From Sordaria brevicollis (lineage: Eukaryota; Ascomycota; Sordariomycetes; Sordariales; Sordariaceae): a stretch of 64,000 nucleotides of DNA. The stretch spans positions 2,480,001 to 2,544,000 of the forward strand of contig JAUTDP010000011.1 of assembly GCA_033439795.1 (NCBI GenBank), in the 5' to 3' direction. Below, in pieces: positions 11,689 to 22,975 of the stretch (position 1 is its first letter; each line of letters opens with the position of its first letter). A program made the translations under genes and the position numbers. The notes under the pieces were generated by a model. That model saw only the letters and a list, made by a program, of their open reading frames with translations. It did not search any database and was not told where the DNA came from.

Positions 11689-13893
11689 ACGCGAGTGAGG
11701 AAAAGTCCGCATAAAGCTCGAGGTGTGAACGAGAGCCTCTGACGCCTGACATTTCTATCAGTCCTCGGTTGCGACTAGCCTGCGGCTTAAGAGACCTCCG
11801 AGACAGCGACTTTGGGCAAACTTCCGACGTCACAAAAACGGCATAATATTAGGAGGGTGTGTTGTCAGGCGTCAACATGAAGTTCTTCAACCACTCGACC
11901 CGCTCAGTTGGATTGAGATTTGACTGCCTCCAGTTGTTTCGCCCAAGTTTACAACCAGAAGACTTCGGAAGCATCACATGATAACTTCGCGGGGGCGATG
12001 CAGTTCATGGACCGATGACGACGATCACATCGCCGAGCCGTTCGTTATTGGATATAAGTTCTCTTATACATTGCATCTTAGAGTCGCATCCCAAAACTGC
12101 TCGGGATGGATGCGCATCTGAACAGATGCTGTAGCGGAACACGATGGGGCATTCTGAGGCCCGTTTAGGTCGGAATATATTTCATCGACACAGCGTGGAT
12201 ATCGAGGCGGGTTGTCATTCTGGAGCAGCGGAGCATCCAGGTTCTTATGAGATGGCCCAGAAAAGCAAACTGAACTGATTTGAAGTGGACGGTACAATAA
12301 ACGGCATATGTCGATAGCGTGGATATTCGCAATTGAATTCCGGCCTGGCACCTTTTCATAGCCCCGCCGGTCATGTGAATATCGCATCCTTCGACAGACC
12401 TGTTGTTCCCGACGCGATTTTACAATATCTACGACATGGCGTTTACAGAGGCACCGGTGATAGGTTGATGATACCTATACACTATTGATGAATCCTGGAT
12501 GGTCATTATCTTGATACCATTTAGCAACACAGCAAGGCTCTTTATTTTCTAGCAAATTCAATATACACGAACTCGAACATTCATTCTCTTTTTCTTCTCT
12601 TTACTCACCGGGACAGCGTTTTGATTCCGGAAACCTGGGGGCGTTGATTCCGCATGATGGAAAGGGCGGGTGACAATGGCGAACTGGTTCGTTTGTCTTT
12701 GGGAGTTGGGCTTCAGGACAATCAGGTGCATATACCTTTATACACGGTTTGATATCCTATAGTGATATATGGTAATGGAAAGTGGCATACTTGTGTCTGC
12801 ATTGTTTCACAGTTGAGGAACAAACAACATGACCTGTCATCAGTGACTCGAGGATCTGGCACACTCATGGCAGTACTGAAATGACCTGTCGGGTTCTCTG
12901 GTGATACAATGCGCATTGTTGAGGTGGGAATCTTTTCAAATTTTGAGCACAATCTGAGAGAACGGAGAAACAGACCGGTTTCGAGAAGAAGCGTGTCCTT
13001 TTCGCATCTTCGTATTCTGCTTGAGATGAGATGATGGATGAAAGGCTACTCCTTTACCGCTTGTTTACAATTGAGTGTTTGCGACAGCAGTGTGCCCATT
13101 TGCGCGCATTGGGGATCGATGATTGAAGCGGTGCGGGTAGCTGCAGATTTGAACCTTCAATGGGTTTGTTTCCCTTTAGAGGTACCGGTATGATGGTAAA
13201 ACTGCTGTGTCAAGATGGGATCGCAGTTGATAATTGCTTTGAGTTCTACAAAAAAGGAATGCAGAAGGCGAGTTAAAGACGGAGTGCGATGAGCATATTC
13301 TGTAGTGAGGGTACCCCACCATTGGGACTAGAGCTATCTCATCACGACGTCGTTACACTGCGCTCACTTCATAATGGACAACACTCTCTCATCCTTTCAA
13401 CGGACAAAGATAACAAGACGAAATCGCGAGTGTTTAAGATTATCTGGCGACTAGGAACTTCAATCCAAGCCTTGATATTCCGAAACTTGTTCAGAAAACA
13501 TTCAGCGCATCGAGACTGCGCGAGTGGCACGAGCGTTACTTCGACCACTACCGGGCGCACAACGACGGATACTTGGCCACTGACCCAATTCACCAAAACT
13601 CATAGGATCGCTATTTCCGATCCCGAAGATTAGACAGGAGTCGACCTCAGCGAAGAGTACGACGTGGAAAGTCCAGTTCATAAAGTGCTCGGGAAGCGAC
13701 GGAGTGAACATATCTTCGCCGCATTCACACCATCAGATCACGGACGCCTCTCATCATTCACTCCTCTATATTCCCAGCTCTTGATCAACTCGCCAACAGA
13801 AATACCAACTATCCATTTCTAGCAACATTCACCATTCACTCACCTACCATTCACCATCATCCACCTTTCACCACCACAACGAAACCACTCAAA
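11689..13893. other. Intergenic, no gene recognised
   Basis: About 2.2 kb of ordinary composition lies between two genes. Open frames are short (up to 114 codons at 13289-13633) and lack recognisable motifs. The last 150 bp before 13894 are rich in CACC/TTCACC and poor in G, typical of a leader just upstream of a Neurospora start codon. Confidence 0.6.
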
Positions 13894-15087
13894 ATGGACA
13901 CCCACTCCCCCTTCGGTTTCTCCTCAACCACCAACTCCTCCCACAACAACAGCACTTCCAACCTCCACCAGAACCCCTCAACCCAAAGCAGCGCGACCAT
14001 GGTCGGCGGAGCGGGAGGAGGAGGATGGCAAGGACAAGGACACCATACACACTCCAACTTCACACCCGAAATGCGCGACAAGCAAGCTCGAGGGAAAGAT
14101 CCTTATGCGGAGAGGTCAGATGAGGAGAGTGATTTTGAGGGTGGGGAGAGTTCGGTGATGGGAGGTGGAGGGGGGTTTATGGGTGGGAGGAGTGGTGCGG
14201 CGGGTGCGGGTGCGGGTGGGAGGGGAGCTGGAGGGTTGGGAACGGGGATGGGAAGGGCAGCGGGAGGTGGAGGTGGAGGTGGTAGGGGAGGGTTGGCGTG
14301 GGGTGAGAGGAGGGATGTTAGGAGGCGGTAAGTCTTTTCTTTCTTGCTTTATTCTGAGTTCAAGGTTGGGGTGGATGGCCGATGGGTGCGGAGCTGGCTG
14401 CGGGAGTATGGAAAGCGGGATGGATATGAAAGGGTACGGAATGGAGAATAGTGGAGGAGGGGGGCAGGAGGTGAAGTGAGGAAGGAGGTACTCTGACGAG
14501 GCAGTCGCAAGAGGAGAAGTTGGACGATGGAGCCCTTGCCATGAGAAGGAGAAGCCGCAGGGAATGGGGGCTACCATGAAGGAAGGCATGGGGGAGATGA
14601 GGAAAGAGAACGCAGGCAAGGACGAGACTTCATGAGAAACGAGGAAGCACAGAGAAAAGAAAACATCTCCTCGACAAATGCTAACACCGTCACCAACCAC
14701 AGAGTCGAAATCTCCGGCAACGCCAAATTACACGGCAGCATGTCCAACCACGTCGACTACGCCACCCTCGAGAAGCGTCAAAAAGCATCCATGTTTCTCA
14801 ATGATCCAGAGTTGCTGATCACTCATGCTGAAGCTACTGGCATGGTACGTCGACCCTTTGCCCCTCCTTTCCCTTCCCTTTTATGTCTAGGATCTCGAAA
14901 CACTAACCGCTTGGCATGCAACCGACAGACCATCGCCGGCTCCCGCCACCACTTCATGCTCATGCTTTGCGGCTACGACAACCAACCGCGAAAGAAAACG
15001 GGAACCCACGGCACGTCTTCCGTCAGCAGTGGTTCTTCGTCTCGTTATCACCAGACTGGGTCGGGATACAGTTCGAGCAGGGTATGA
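13894..15087 (+). CDS. Glycine-rich hypothetical protein
   Basis: Predicted join: 13894-14327, 14703-14844, 14929-15087, giving 244 aa. Introns are GTAAGT..AG (375 nt) and GTACGT..AG, and frame is kept. Residues 1-60 are Ser/Asn/Thr-rich. Residues 85-145 are dominated by glycine with arginines. The C-terminal part (VEISGNAKLHGSMSNH, LEKRQKASMFLNDPELLITH, then TIAGSRHHFMLMLCGYD) is non-repetitive and looks like the conserved core. It ends in a Ser/Gly tail. I do not recognise the family. The core is split by the second intron, and joining it gives a continuous sequence, which supports the model. The first intron is long for this organism, so its borders are less certain. Confidence 0.65.
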
Positions 15088-16162
15088 TTGATGGATTGTG
15101 ATAGACCGCTGCGATGTGTTGTGTTTTTCATGAAATATAAACAGAACGTCTGGCACGGAAGATGGTGTTTTGTCGCACAATGTATCATTTTACTTCCCTG
15201 GTATGAGGCTGGATAACAGCTGGTCGATGGAAATGTGAGCCAGTCAGCTCGCGAAAGGGATGAGAGACATGTTGTCTTCCTTTCCCAATATACTTATTTA
15301 TCAAGCGGATGTTATCACGGTTATCATCAACAATGTTGAGCGAAGGAGATCGTGGAATGGTAGTCCAATTCCATGACGCCCGTCCATGCTTTACATTGGC
15401 GGAGAATCGAAGATTATGGCAATACAGAAAACCTCAAGGATACCAAAATTCTCTTCCACTACGGCCTAGACCCAGCCGAATCCAGTACCAGAGCCAGAAC
15501 AGCCAGCCAACCGCAGGAGCCACCGCTAAGGACTTGGCTTTCCCATTCCTCCTGGCACATCTGTACTCCAAAATTGCTCAATGTGATTCAACATTTTTCG
15601 ATGATCAAAATACGTGATGATGGGTAGGTCGGTGAGTGGCCTGCGGATGCCCGAGGAAGCGTTGGGGTACGGGAAAGGAAGACAAAGAGGTCTGGAAACA
15701 TCTAGTAAAGGTATAAGTGATGAGTATTGGACGAGAAGCGGATCATGAAAAACGGACAAGCATGATACTCAAAACTGGATAGGATATTATTAGTATTCAA
15801 GCATAGGTAGCAAGGTCGAAGTATAGGAACAGATGTGGGAGCTCGTTGTACCGGACGTGAGGTCGTTAAGATGCTTTTCCTGGGGACTAAATCAAAGAGA
15901 CCCTCAATAAATTGGTATTAACCTATAACCTACCTTCCGGCTCTTGATAATGATTGAAACCCATATTCCTATACACAGCTTGGGAACTTCGAAAAAAGGG
16001 GGGTTCGGGTCCTCCGGGTCATTAGGCATGGTCTCTGCAAGTGTGAGTGTGAGTTGTGTTCTGACTATTCTTCACATCGCCGACCTGTGACAACACTCTG
16101 CACTAAGTCTTCCCAAAGCATGCATATGCGTTTGATAAACTATGCGAAAGCAATAAGCAAGT
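15088..16162. other. Intergenic, no gene recognised
   Basis: About 1.1 kb lies between the glycine-rich gene and the first 5S rRNA gene. Only short open frames occur (up to 102 codons) and no motif is recognisable. The last 35 bp hold the upstream element of the 5S gene. Confidence 0.6.
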
Positions 16163-16281
16163 ACATACGACCATACCCACTGGAAAACTCGGGATCCCGT
16201 CCGCTCTCCCATAGATAAGCCAGTGAGGGCCAGACTAGTAGTTGGGTCGGTGACGACCAGCGAATCCCTGGTGTTGTATGT
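16163..16281 (+). rRNA. 5S ribosomal RNA, copy 1
   Basis: The gene is 119 nt, beginning ACATACGACCATACCCACTG and ending GGTGTTGTATGT. The ends are complementary (helix I), and CACTGG pairs with CCAGTG (helix II). Essentially the same sequence occurs at three other places in this window on both strands, as expected for the dispersed 5S genes of Neurospora. TTGATAAA lies at -31 to -24, the position of the TATA-like element known upstream of these genes. A T-rich run of TTTCTTTTTC units follows from 16281 and would serve as the RNA polymerase III terminator. Confidence 0.95.
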
Positions 16282-19200
16282 TTCTTTTTCTTTTTCTTTT
16301 TCTTTTTTTGCTTCCCTTTTCCTTTGTGGAAGACGTCTCTAAAGTCTTCTTTTTTTTTTTTTACCATTGATGTTCCGCTTCGTACTCTTGTTGTTCGGAA
16401 ACGTCATTTTCATTTGTTGTGTCTTCCTTTTACTCTTGGGTTTGTCCTGCGTGAAACAAGTTTTTATTTTGGGGAAGAAGCTACGTCTATACCCCCGAAA
16501 TTTCGATGCTCCTGTAAAAGCATGATCCTGTGTATCAGATGTGCTCTTATTCATCGTTTATGAACGTTTCGGACCACTTTGGGGTTGTGCATTGGGTATT
16601 TATGATATAAGTATACGCAGTGGAATCAGAAAGTGCCTTCGATATACGTTGGAACTTCTTCCCACTTACGTAGTAGCCTCTTTGTGTGGTCACGAACACT
16701 ATGGCCATCGATCATTATCACTGCGATCGGCATCTTGGTTTTACGACATACCCGAATAGCAACTGCGGTGCAACCCGTGTATGCTTGAACCGAAATCCCT
16801 TGTGGATGTAGTTCAAGTTGATCTCTTCCATGGAGTATGAAAACTTCGCTCATTAGTTAAGTATTCAGGCAGACCCGTTTGAGGAGCCTGTGATGATTAA
16901 CATGGCTGTCCTCGCTGCAGACGATTTCCACGTGTGTCGTGGATAAGTGTAAATCCGGAACGCAAGCGCATGCCTATTCTACCTGCCCTTTTGCGTAGAG
17001 ATATCTCACTGCCAAGCAGGGCACAACGCCGATGCCGGGAAGAAGTACACAAAGATGTTCAACATTACCATATTGGCTTCCAGGCATGGTATGGTTGGTG
17101 GCCTAGTCTTGGCCATCTTGGGGTCGAACCCATATACGAAGCATCCTGGGCGATCCTGGGCAAGATTAGAACGGAGAGTGCAATCCTCATGTTCGGTAAT
17201 AAGTCCGACGAACAAGATCTCGTTGATCTAAACGCCATGCACAACCACTAGTGTAAATAGTTGAGAGCATACCAAGCTCTATAATGACATCACTTGTGAA
17301 TATGTGGTGGCGGGATATTGAACCGGCCCCAATCCGCATTGGTCGTTCGAGGCAGGTATAAGGAAAGGTTTCAAGACATGTGGATGGGTGAGCTTGACCA
17401 CATATGGTCTGCAATTATGATGATGCCTTTCTTTGAGCAGGCAAACGAAGAAGGATGGGAAAATGAGGGGGGAGAGAGCATGATAGGATGTGTGATGAAG
17501 GTAGCCAAGTCTGGACAAGACTCTCGGCAGTTTCGCACGTGAACTCACAAATCCGGGGTAAACGCAAACCGAAATCCGGGGTGCGTGAATACGTAGAGTC
17601 CCGTCAGTAGGGCCAATGGTTTGGTACCGATGATGGCAGAGGCTTGTACCGTTTTGGGGACTTTGGGGAAGGGGGGTTTTCGGGTAAGGAAACTTGGGGA
17701 AGTGGTGAAAAACGCAAGGCAGAGCCGAATCTTGGCGAGAACCAAGAGCGAGAACGGTGACAAAGAAGGAGGAGAAGGAGGTCGTGGAGGTAAAGCTAGA
17801 AGCTGGGCGCATGTCTGGGGAAGTTCGGTAAATGTGATTGTGGGAACCAACGGGAGAACTCGAAGGAAGAAGGTCTGGACGAGCGGCCGGACGACAGGAT
17901 GGAGAGGCCTACGGAGCGGATCGGGTGCGACCCTGAGGCTCACCCTCCAGACCACCCCCTGCGACTCCAATGAAGCATGACCTGGATCGTGATCTCGTTC
18001 GCGGTGATCTTTGAGCAGCCAATACTGTTTTTGCTAGACGAGCGTGACGAGACAGACAGCGACGTGATGGTATGCTTGCCCACCGTATCTGTGACATAGG
18101 CCAAGAAAGAACGGGTGTGGCACGTTTCGGTAACGTTTTGACGACGGCCATTGTCGGTGTACCAGAGTGCGTAATTGTTTGTTACCGGTTGATACCGGCT
18201 GGTACCGGTAAACCGGACTCGGGCCCGGTCCAAGGCTCAGAGGTCCGGCCGATCCGGTTGGTTTTCTTATCGTCGTTGATCTTCGGCCTTCTGTGAAACG
18301 CTGAAAATAACGTGGTTTTCCCCGCAACAGTTGCAACCGATGGCTCGCCCCTGAATGAACGGAACGGAAATCCTGTCTTGTTACCAATAAGGAGAGCCCG
18401 AGTATAAACCGCCTCACGCCGAGGACGCCGAAGAGATGGAGAAAAAGCTGGAGTGAAATGTATGTCGAACTGGGGTCGGGGTTCCGGACTACGGGGCTAC
18501 GGAGTCATACACTCTGGAACAACTCCGTTCCGACAATTCCCTGAGCAGCAGAAAACATGCGGTCTGACTCTCTTTCAGGACGCCTTCTTCGCGCGTTTGA
18601 TATTTTGGCGGCGGCTGTTTTTATTGATGAGTGGCTGATAATGGGCTTGATAAGGAGGATGAGGTGCTGAGCATAAGGAAGTAAGCAGTGCTTACAGTGT
18701 AACGCATCCGGTTCTGGGCGGATTCCAAATACCTAGCAAGCCGGAGTGTAACGTCAGCGAGGATGTGGCCGCCGTAAGCTCTGTAAGTTTATATATGCAA
18801 GGGCCGTAATACAGCACGTTATCGTCGTCCATCCCCGGGCCGTTTTCGAAGGGCTGCCGTGTTTCTTTTGCTCGAGTGGAGTAACAAAGGTAGTACCATA
18901 CGCTAGTTGATGATACCGTGAACAGCTGGGAAAGTTGGCCGACGATCAATATCTGGTTGCGCCTCACCGATGGCTTTCTCAATTCGAAAGTTGATGATAC
19001 GAATGAATCTGCGTTTTCCAAACACCCTGCTGAGATTTGTCGACATAATCACAGTTCTCGATTAGTATCTGGATGTTCTGGGTTGGGTTCTCTGGCAAAG
19101 GCAGCTGCTGTTCTTGAGTCTTTGACAGAACCATGACTTTGGATGACAAGTCCCAGACAGACAGAACGACAGGACGGTTGAGACGAGACGGTCTAACGGT

Positions 19201-19750
19201 GTGGTTACTCGCCACCCCCTTCCCATGTTGCGGGGAAAGTGCCTGAAAACGATAACCCCAGCGCCAATCCTCAGGGCTAAGGACGGCCCCGCGATATCAA
19301 TGACGCGAGGCTGGGGAAGGGGGAGCGACGGCGGGGCCGTATCAGCATTGCTCGCGTTGCGGTACGAGCCCGAGCTCGTTTTCTGAATCCTGCTGTGTCG
19401 TCGGCAGGCTCGCAGAAAAGAGACCATTCAGGTGATCATCGGGTGGATGGACGAATCCAGGAAACCCCAGCTGGACCCCGTTATGCGCTGTCGTAGAAAG
19501 TTGCGCTATACGATAAGCTATCGGCCATCTTGTCAAGTTTCCGCGTTGTAACTGCCCTTGAGCATGTCCTCAGCGTGAACATATGGGCAGTTCTGAGAAT
19601 GTCGATTTGTCGTGGGCGAACTCGGTTTGCCAATTGGACCTGAAGCCAATTCCAAAACGAAGGTCATCCAGAGTGAAGTCTGGGATATCGTCAGTGTAAC
19701 CCCTAGGGTTCACTCCAGTGATGTGAGCCTGACCCTGTCTAGCGTGCCTC
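16282..19750. other. Intergenic, no gene recognised
   Basis: About 3.5 kb holds no gene I can support. Just after the 5S gene is a (CTTTTT)n tract (16281-16309). 17600-17970 is G/A-rich and gives overlapping open frames on both strands (119 and 177 codons) without domains. 18180-18260 repeats the tetramer CCGG in several short contexts. Nothing here shows the AT bias of the RIP islands. Confidence 0.55.
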
Positions 19751-19752
19751 TA

Positions 19753-19850
19753 CTCGGGGGTTGTGGGGCGCCTTGGCATTGCTCAACCCCCTCTCCGTAG
19801 AAGAGGGGGCGTAAAAAATCTGGGATAGTAAAATAATCTGGGATAGTGCC
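19753..19850 (+). repeat. Left terminal inverted repeat of the Fot1-type element
   Basis: This 98-bp end starts CTCGGGGGTTGTGGGGCG. It is the reverse complement of 22876-22973 with three differences, all transitions and all in the inner 30 bp. It contains a nested hairpin (CCCCCTCT..AGAGGGGG) and two direct copies of ATCTGGGATAGT near its inner edge, which are candidate transposase-binding sites. Confidence 0.93.
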
Positions 19851-21119
19851 GATCCATCCTATACAAATTTCCCTATTAACGCCACGCAAAACGATTTTCT
19901 AACATCGTAAATCCGGACAATACCTACGCCTCATTCCGCATTGTAATAACGTAAAAATCTGTTTTTTTTATAGCAATTCGTAAGGGGATTCTATTTATCC
20001 ATATAATAATACTAATTAACCGTTTTTTATTTATTTACAATACCCGTCGATTATTCTATATTCGAGTTTATTAGTTTTATTAGCGCTTATATATATAATA
20101 ATAATTGTAAATATAATTGTAGAAGGTTATTATTAATTAAATAAATCGCTATTCGTATTAAGGAGTCGCGTAGTTCGATCGTTCGTTATAGAAGGTATTA
20201 CGGGATATTAAATTACCCGCTATATCCTTTTAATCGCGGGGTTGCTTACGTATATTAATAAATATTAAAAAGGATATTGTAATTGCGTATATTGTATTCT
20301 ATTTCGAAGGAAGGTTTCTAACGATATATAATATAATTATCAATGTAGTAAATCGATTATACGGTCTACGGGGAGTTTTAATTATTTATAATAGTTATTA
20401 GTTAACGTAATTTTTAAAGGATTACCTAGAGTTGAAGACGGCTAATTACCGTGTAGTGGATTTATATCATCGGTTTTGGGAGTTGAACGATAAATTTATT
20501 AATAATTAGTTTAATTAGTACGAAAGTTCTATTAAAGAGTATAAGGTTAAATAAAGCGACGTTTAGAATTATAACGAAATAGGGGTAAAAATTAATTATA
20601 TTATTAATAGCCGTATAAAAATAGTTGTATTTAGAAATTTAGTAAGGTAGAAGGTAAGTTGGTAAATACGTGTAGCGTTTTTCGAATATAATTAATATTA
20701 ATTGATTCTAATTACTTATAATTATTTATATTACTTTATTAATAAATTTATATAGGGATAAATATTAACTGTTATTTTTTATAAATCGAAATTAACGATA
20801 TTATAAATCGAAAATCGTATATAATAATAATATACGTAAGTGCGTTTAATAATTGACTACTAATGTACTTTATTTTTAAAGCCGATTTAATAAAAGAGTT
20901 TATTTATAATAATTTAGAAAATAGCGTTAAATTTATTAAATTACTAATTAGCTTCTCGAACGTAGTCTTTATTTTCGATTAGTTAAAATACTTTAATAAA
21001 TGCTCGTACGAGCTCTCCCCTATTTTCGCTAAAATTAATCTTTCCTTTTAAAATTGGTTTAGTATAGATAAATATTACCGTAACGAATATAGCCGGTAAT
21101 TGGAATATAGTATTAGCGT

Positions 21120-22400
21120 TAGTAAGAAGAATTTTCTTAGTATTAAATTAATTTACTATATATTAATTATCGACGGCTTTAATAGTTATTATAATATAGA
21201 AATTAAAAATTACGTAAATAATTTCGATATTATCCTTATAGCTCTTCTTCCTTATTCTACGCACGTTATATAATTATTCGACGTTAAGGTATTTTCTACT
21301 ATTAAAGTATATTATTAGAAAGTCCTTCGTTAATTTATACGACGGGGGGAGTATATATTTAATAGGGTAATATTTATTCGTAAATTTAAAGTATAATAAT
21401 ATACTTATTTCGAAAATATTAGCTAATAATTAATTATATTCTCTTTAATATTTATAAGGTATTTTAAATTATAATATAATTATATATAATATCCTTACCG
21501 GTTTTTCTAATATTAAGATATAGTTAATGAATAGGTAAAAAGTCTTCTAATAAATATAAATTAAATAATTGAAGGAATTTAACCTAGTATTCCCGATTTT
21601 ATTACCGTAGGAGAACCGCTTTATTAATATTATTAAAGTTATAACGTATATTAACGATTATTATTTACCTTTATTTAATTCCCCTACTCAAAATAAATAT
21701 TCGAATATATTAGTCGTTGCTTACGAAGCCGTACTTATATATAATATTATTAAAACACGAAATTAGTAAGATTGTAAGAGGGAAGCTAATTTCGATCGCC
21801 GTATAAGGAGGAGGGTATATAAAATATTATAAGAGGGAAAGTCTCTAAATTTTTTTAAGAAGGAATTTACTAAAAAAGCGTTTAAATAATAGTGTAAAAA
21901 ATAGATAGAGGATTAAAAGCGGTAATTGAAGGCTATTAAGAAGTATAATTATTTTATATAAAAAGAATTCTATAAAAAATAAATTATTAATATTAAAGGC
22001 GGTAAAGGGAAGGTTACGTAGAAAATTTATTTCGAAAATTATAAAAAGAAGGTCGAAGAGGAGGGTTATATACCCTTTAATAATAAGGATATTTTTAATA
22101 AGGAAAAGGAAGGGGAAGTATCTTTATAGGAGGTTAATATTTAGGGCAAAAAGCTATTAAAATAATTAATATCGTCCTTTTTTTATAACGGTTCGATTTT
22201 ATTTAATACTTTATTTAATAATTTAAATATTAAAATTAATTTTAGTAATTAATCGACCCTTATACCGTAAGTACGATTAATTCCCTTTATATTTTAAGAA
22301 ACGGCTTCGTAAGTAGTTATTAAAATTAATACCTAAATATTAAATTAATTATATAACGAAATTTACGAAGAGGAAAATAGGGATAGAAATAATATTATAG
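21120..22400 (+). pseudogene. RIP-degraded DDE_1 transposase
   Basis: The catalytic-core remnant spans about 21163-21330 in one frame (codons starting at 1 modulo 3). An acidic DG block is followed 20-30 codons later by a LP-x-STH block. Downstream, from about 21800 to 22150, the same strand reads as a Lys/Glu-rich segment broken by stops. The N-terminal half, expected upstream at about 20300-21100, is too damaged to delimit. Many stops make it non-functional. Confidence 0.7.
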
Positions 22401-22875
22401 AAGGAAGGGAGGATAAAGAGGAAATAATATTATTTAATAAATAACGTATTCTAATTACGTTAATATTAATAATTGTTAGTCCCTTAATATTAATATTAAT
22501 TGTAATATACTCTTCTATATTTAAATTACGTAGATTTGAAGAGATTCTATACTTTATAATTAAGTAGTATATAGAGGAGTTCGTTAAACCTCGTATACAA
22601 ATAAAATATTAAATTTTAACTATACTAAAGAAGGGACTACTTAAGGAAGTATAAGGGGGGGAGGCATTTATACCTATATTAGCGCAAGCGCTAGTATTAG
22701 AACTAGCATTAGAATAATAGAAATAATTTAAAAAAGACTATAATACGTTATTTTGTATATAGACTACCTAATTTAGTAATTCTATAAACTTTTAATACCA
22801 TTATATTGATAAAAACGGCTATATTCGATATGGTAGTTGGGTGTGAATTAGGTCGTTTATATGGGGATTCGTATG

Positions 22876-22973
22876 GGCACTGTCCTAGATTATTTTACTG
22901 TCCCAGATTTTTTACGCCCCCTCTTCTACGGAGAGGGGGTTGAGCAATGCCAAGGCGCCCCACAACCCCCGAG
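22876..22973 (-). repeat. Right terminal inverted repeat of the Fot1-type element
   Basis: This is the 98-bp reverse-complement partner of the left end. The outer 65 bp are identical to the left copy and remain GC-rich, in sharp contrast with the mutated interior. It is followed by the TA target duplication at 22974-22975. Confidence 0.93.
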
Positions 22974-22975
22974 TA

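Larger units (their letters stand above)
19753..22973 (+). mobile_element. RIP-degraded Fot1/pogo-type DNA transposon
   Basis: The element is 3,221 bp, bounded by near-perfect 98-bp terminal inverted repeats and a TA target duplication (19751-19752 and 22974-22975). The interior is extremely AT-rich and has no open frame above 60 codons. A degraded DDE_1 transposase is visible on the plus strand: LIIDGFNSYYN (from 21163) and ALLPYSTHVI (from 21241) in one frame correspond to the conserved VDGHGSH and LPPHSTHLLQPLDV blocks of pogo/Fot1 enzymes (Tc1/mariner superfamily). The TA duplication fits that superfamily. The element is about 1 kb longer than a typical Fot1 element, and the extra length follows the catalytic block and is lysine-rich. 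Confidence 0.9.

Noticed and set aside
17100..17170. tRNA-like sequence GGTTCGACCCC on the minus strand
   Set aside because: The flanking bases do not form a T stem, acceptor stem or anticodon arm. A similar T-loop-like match near 13150 fails for the same reason.
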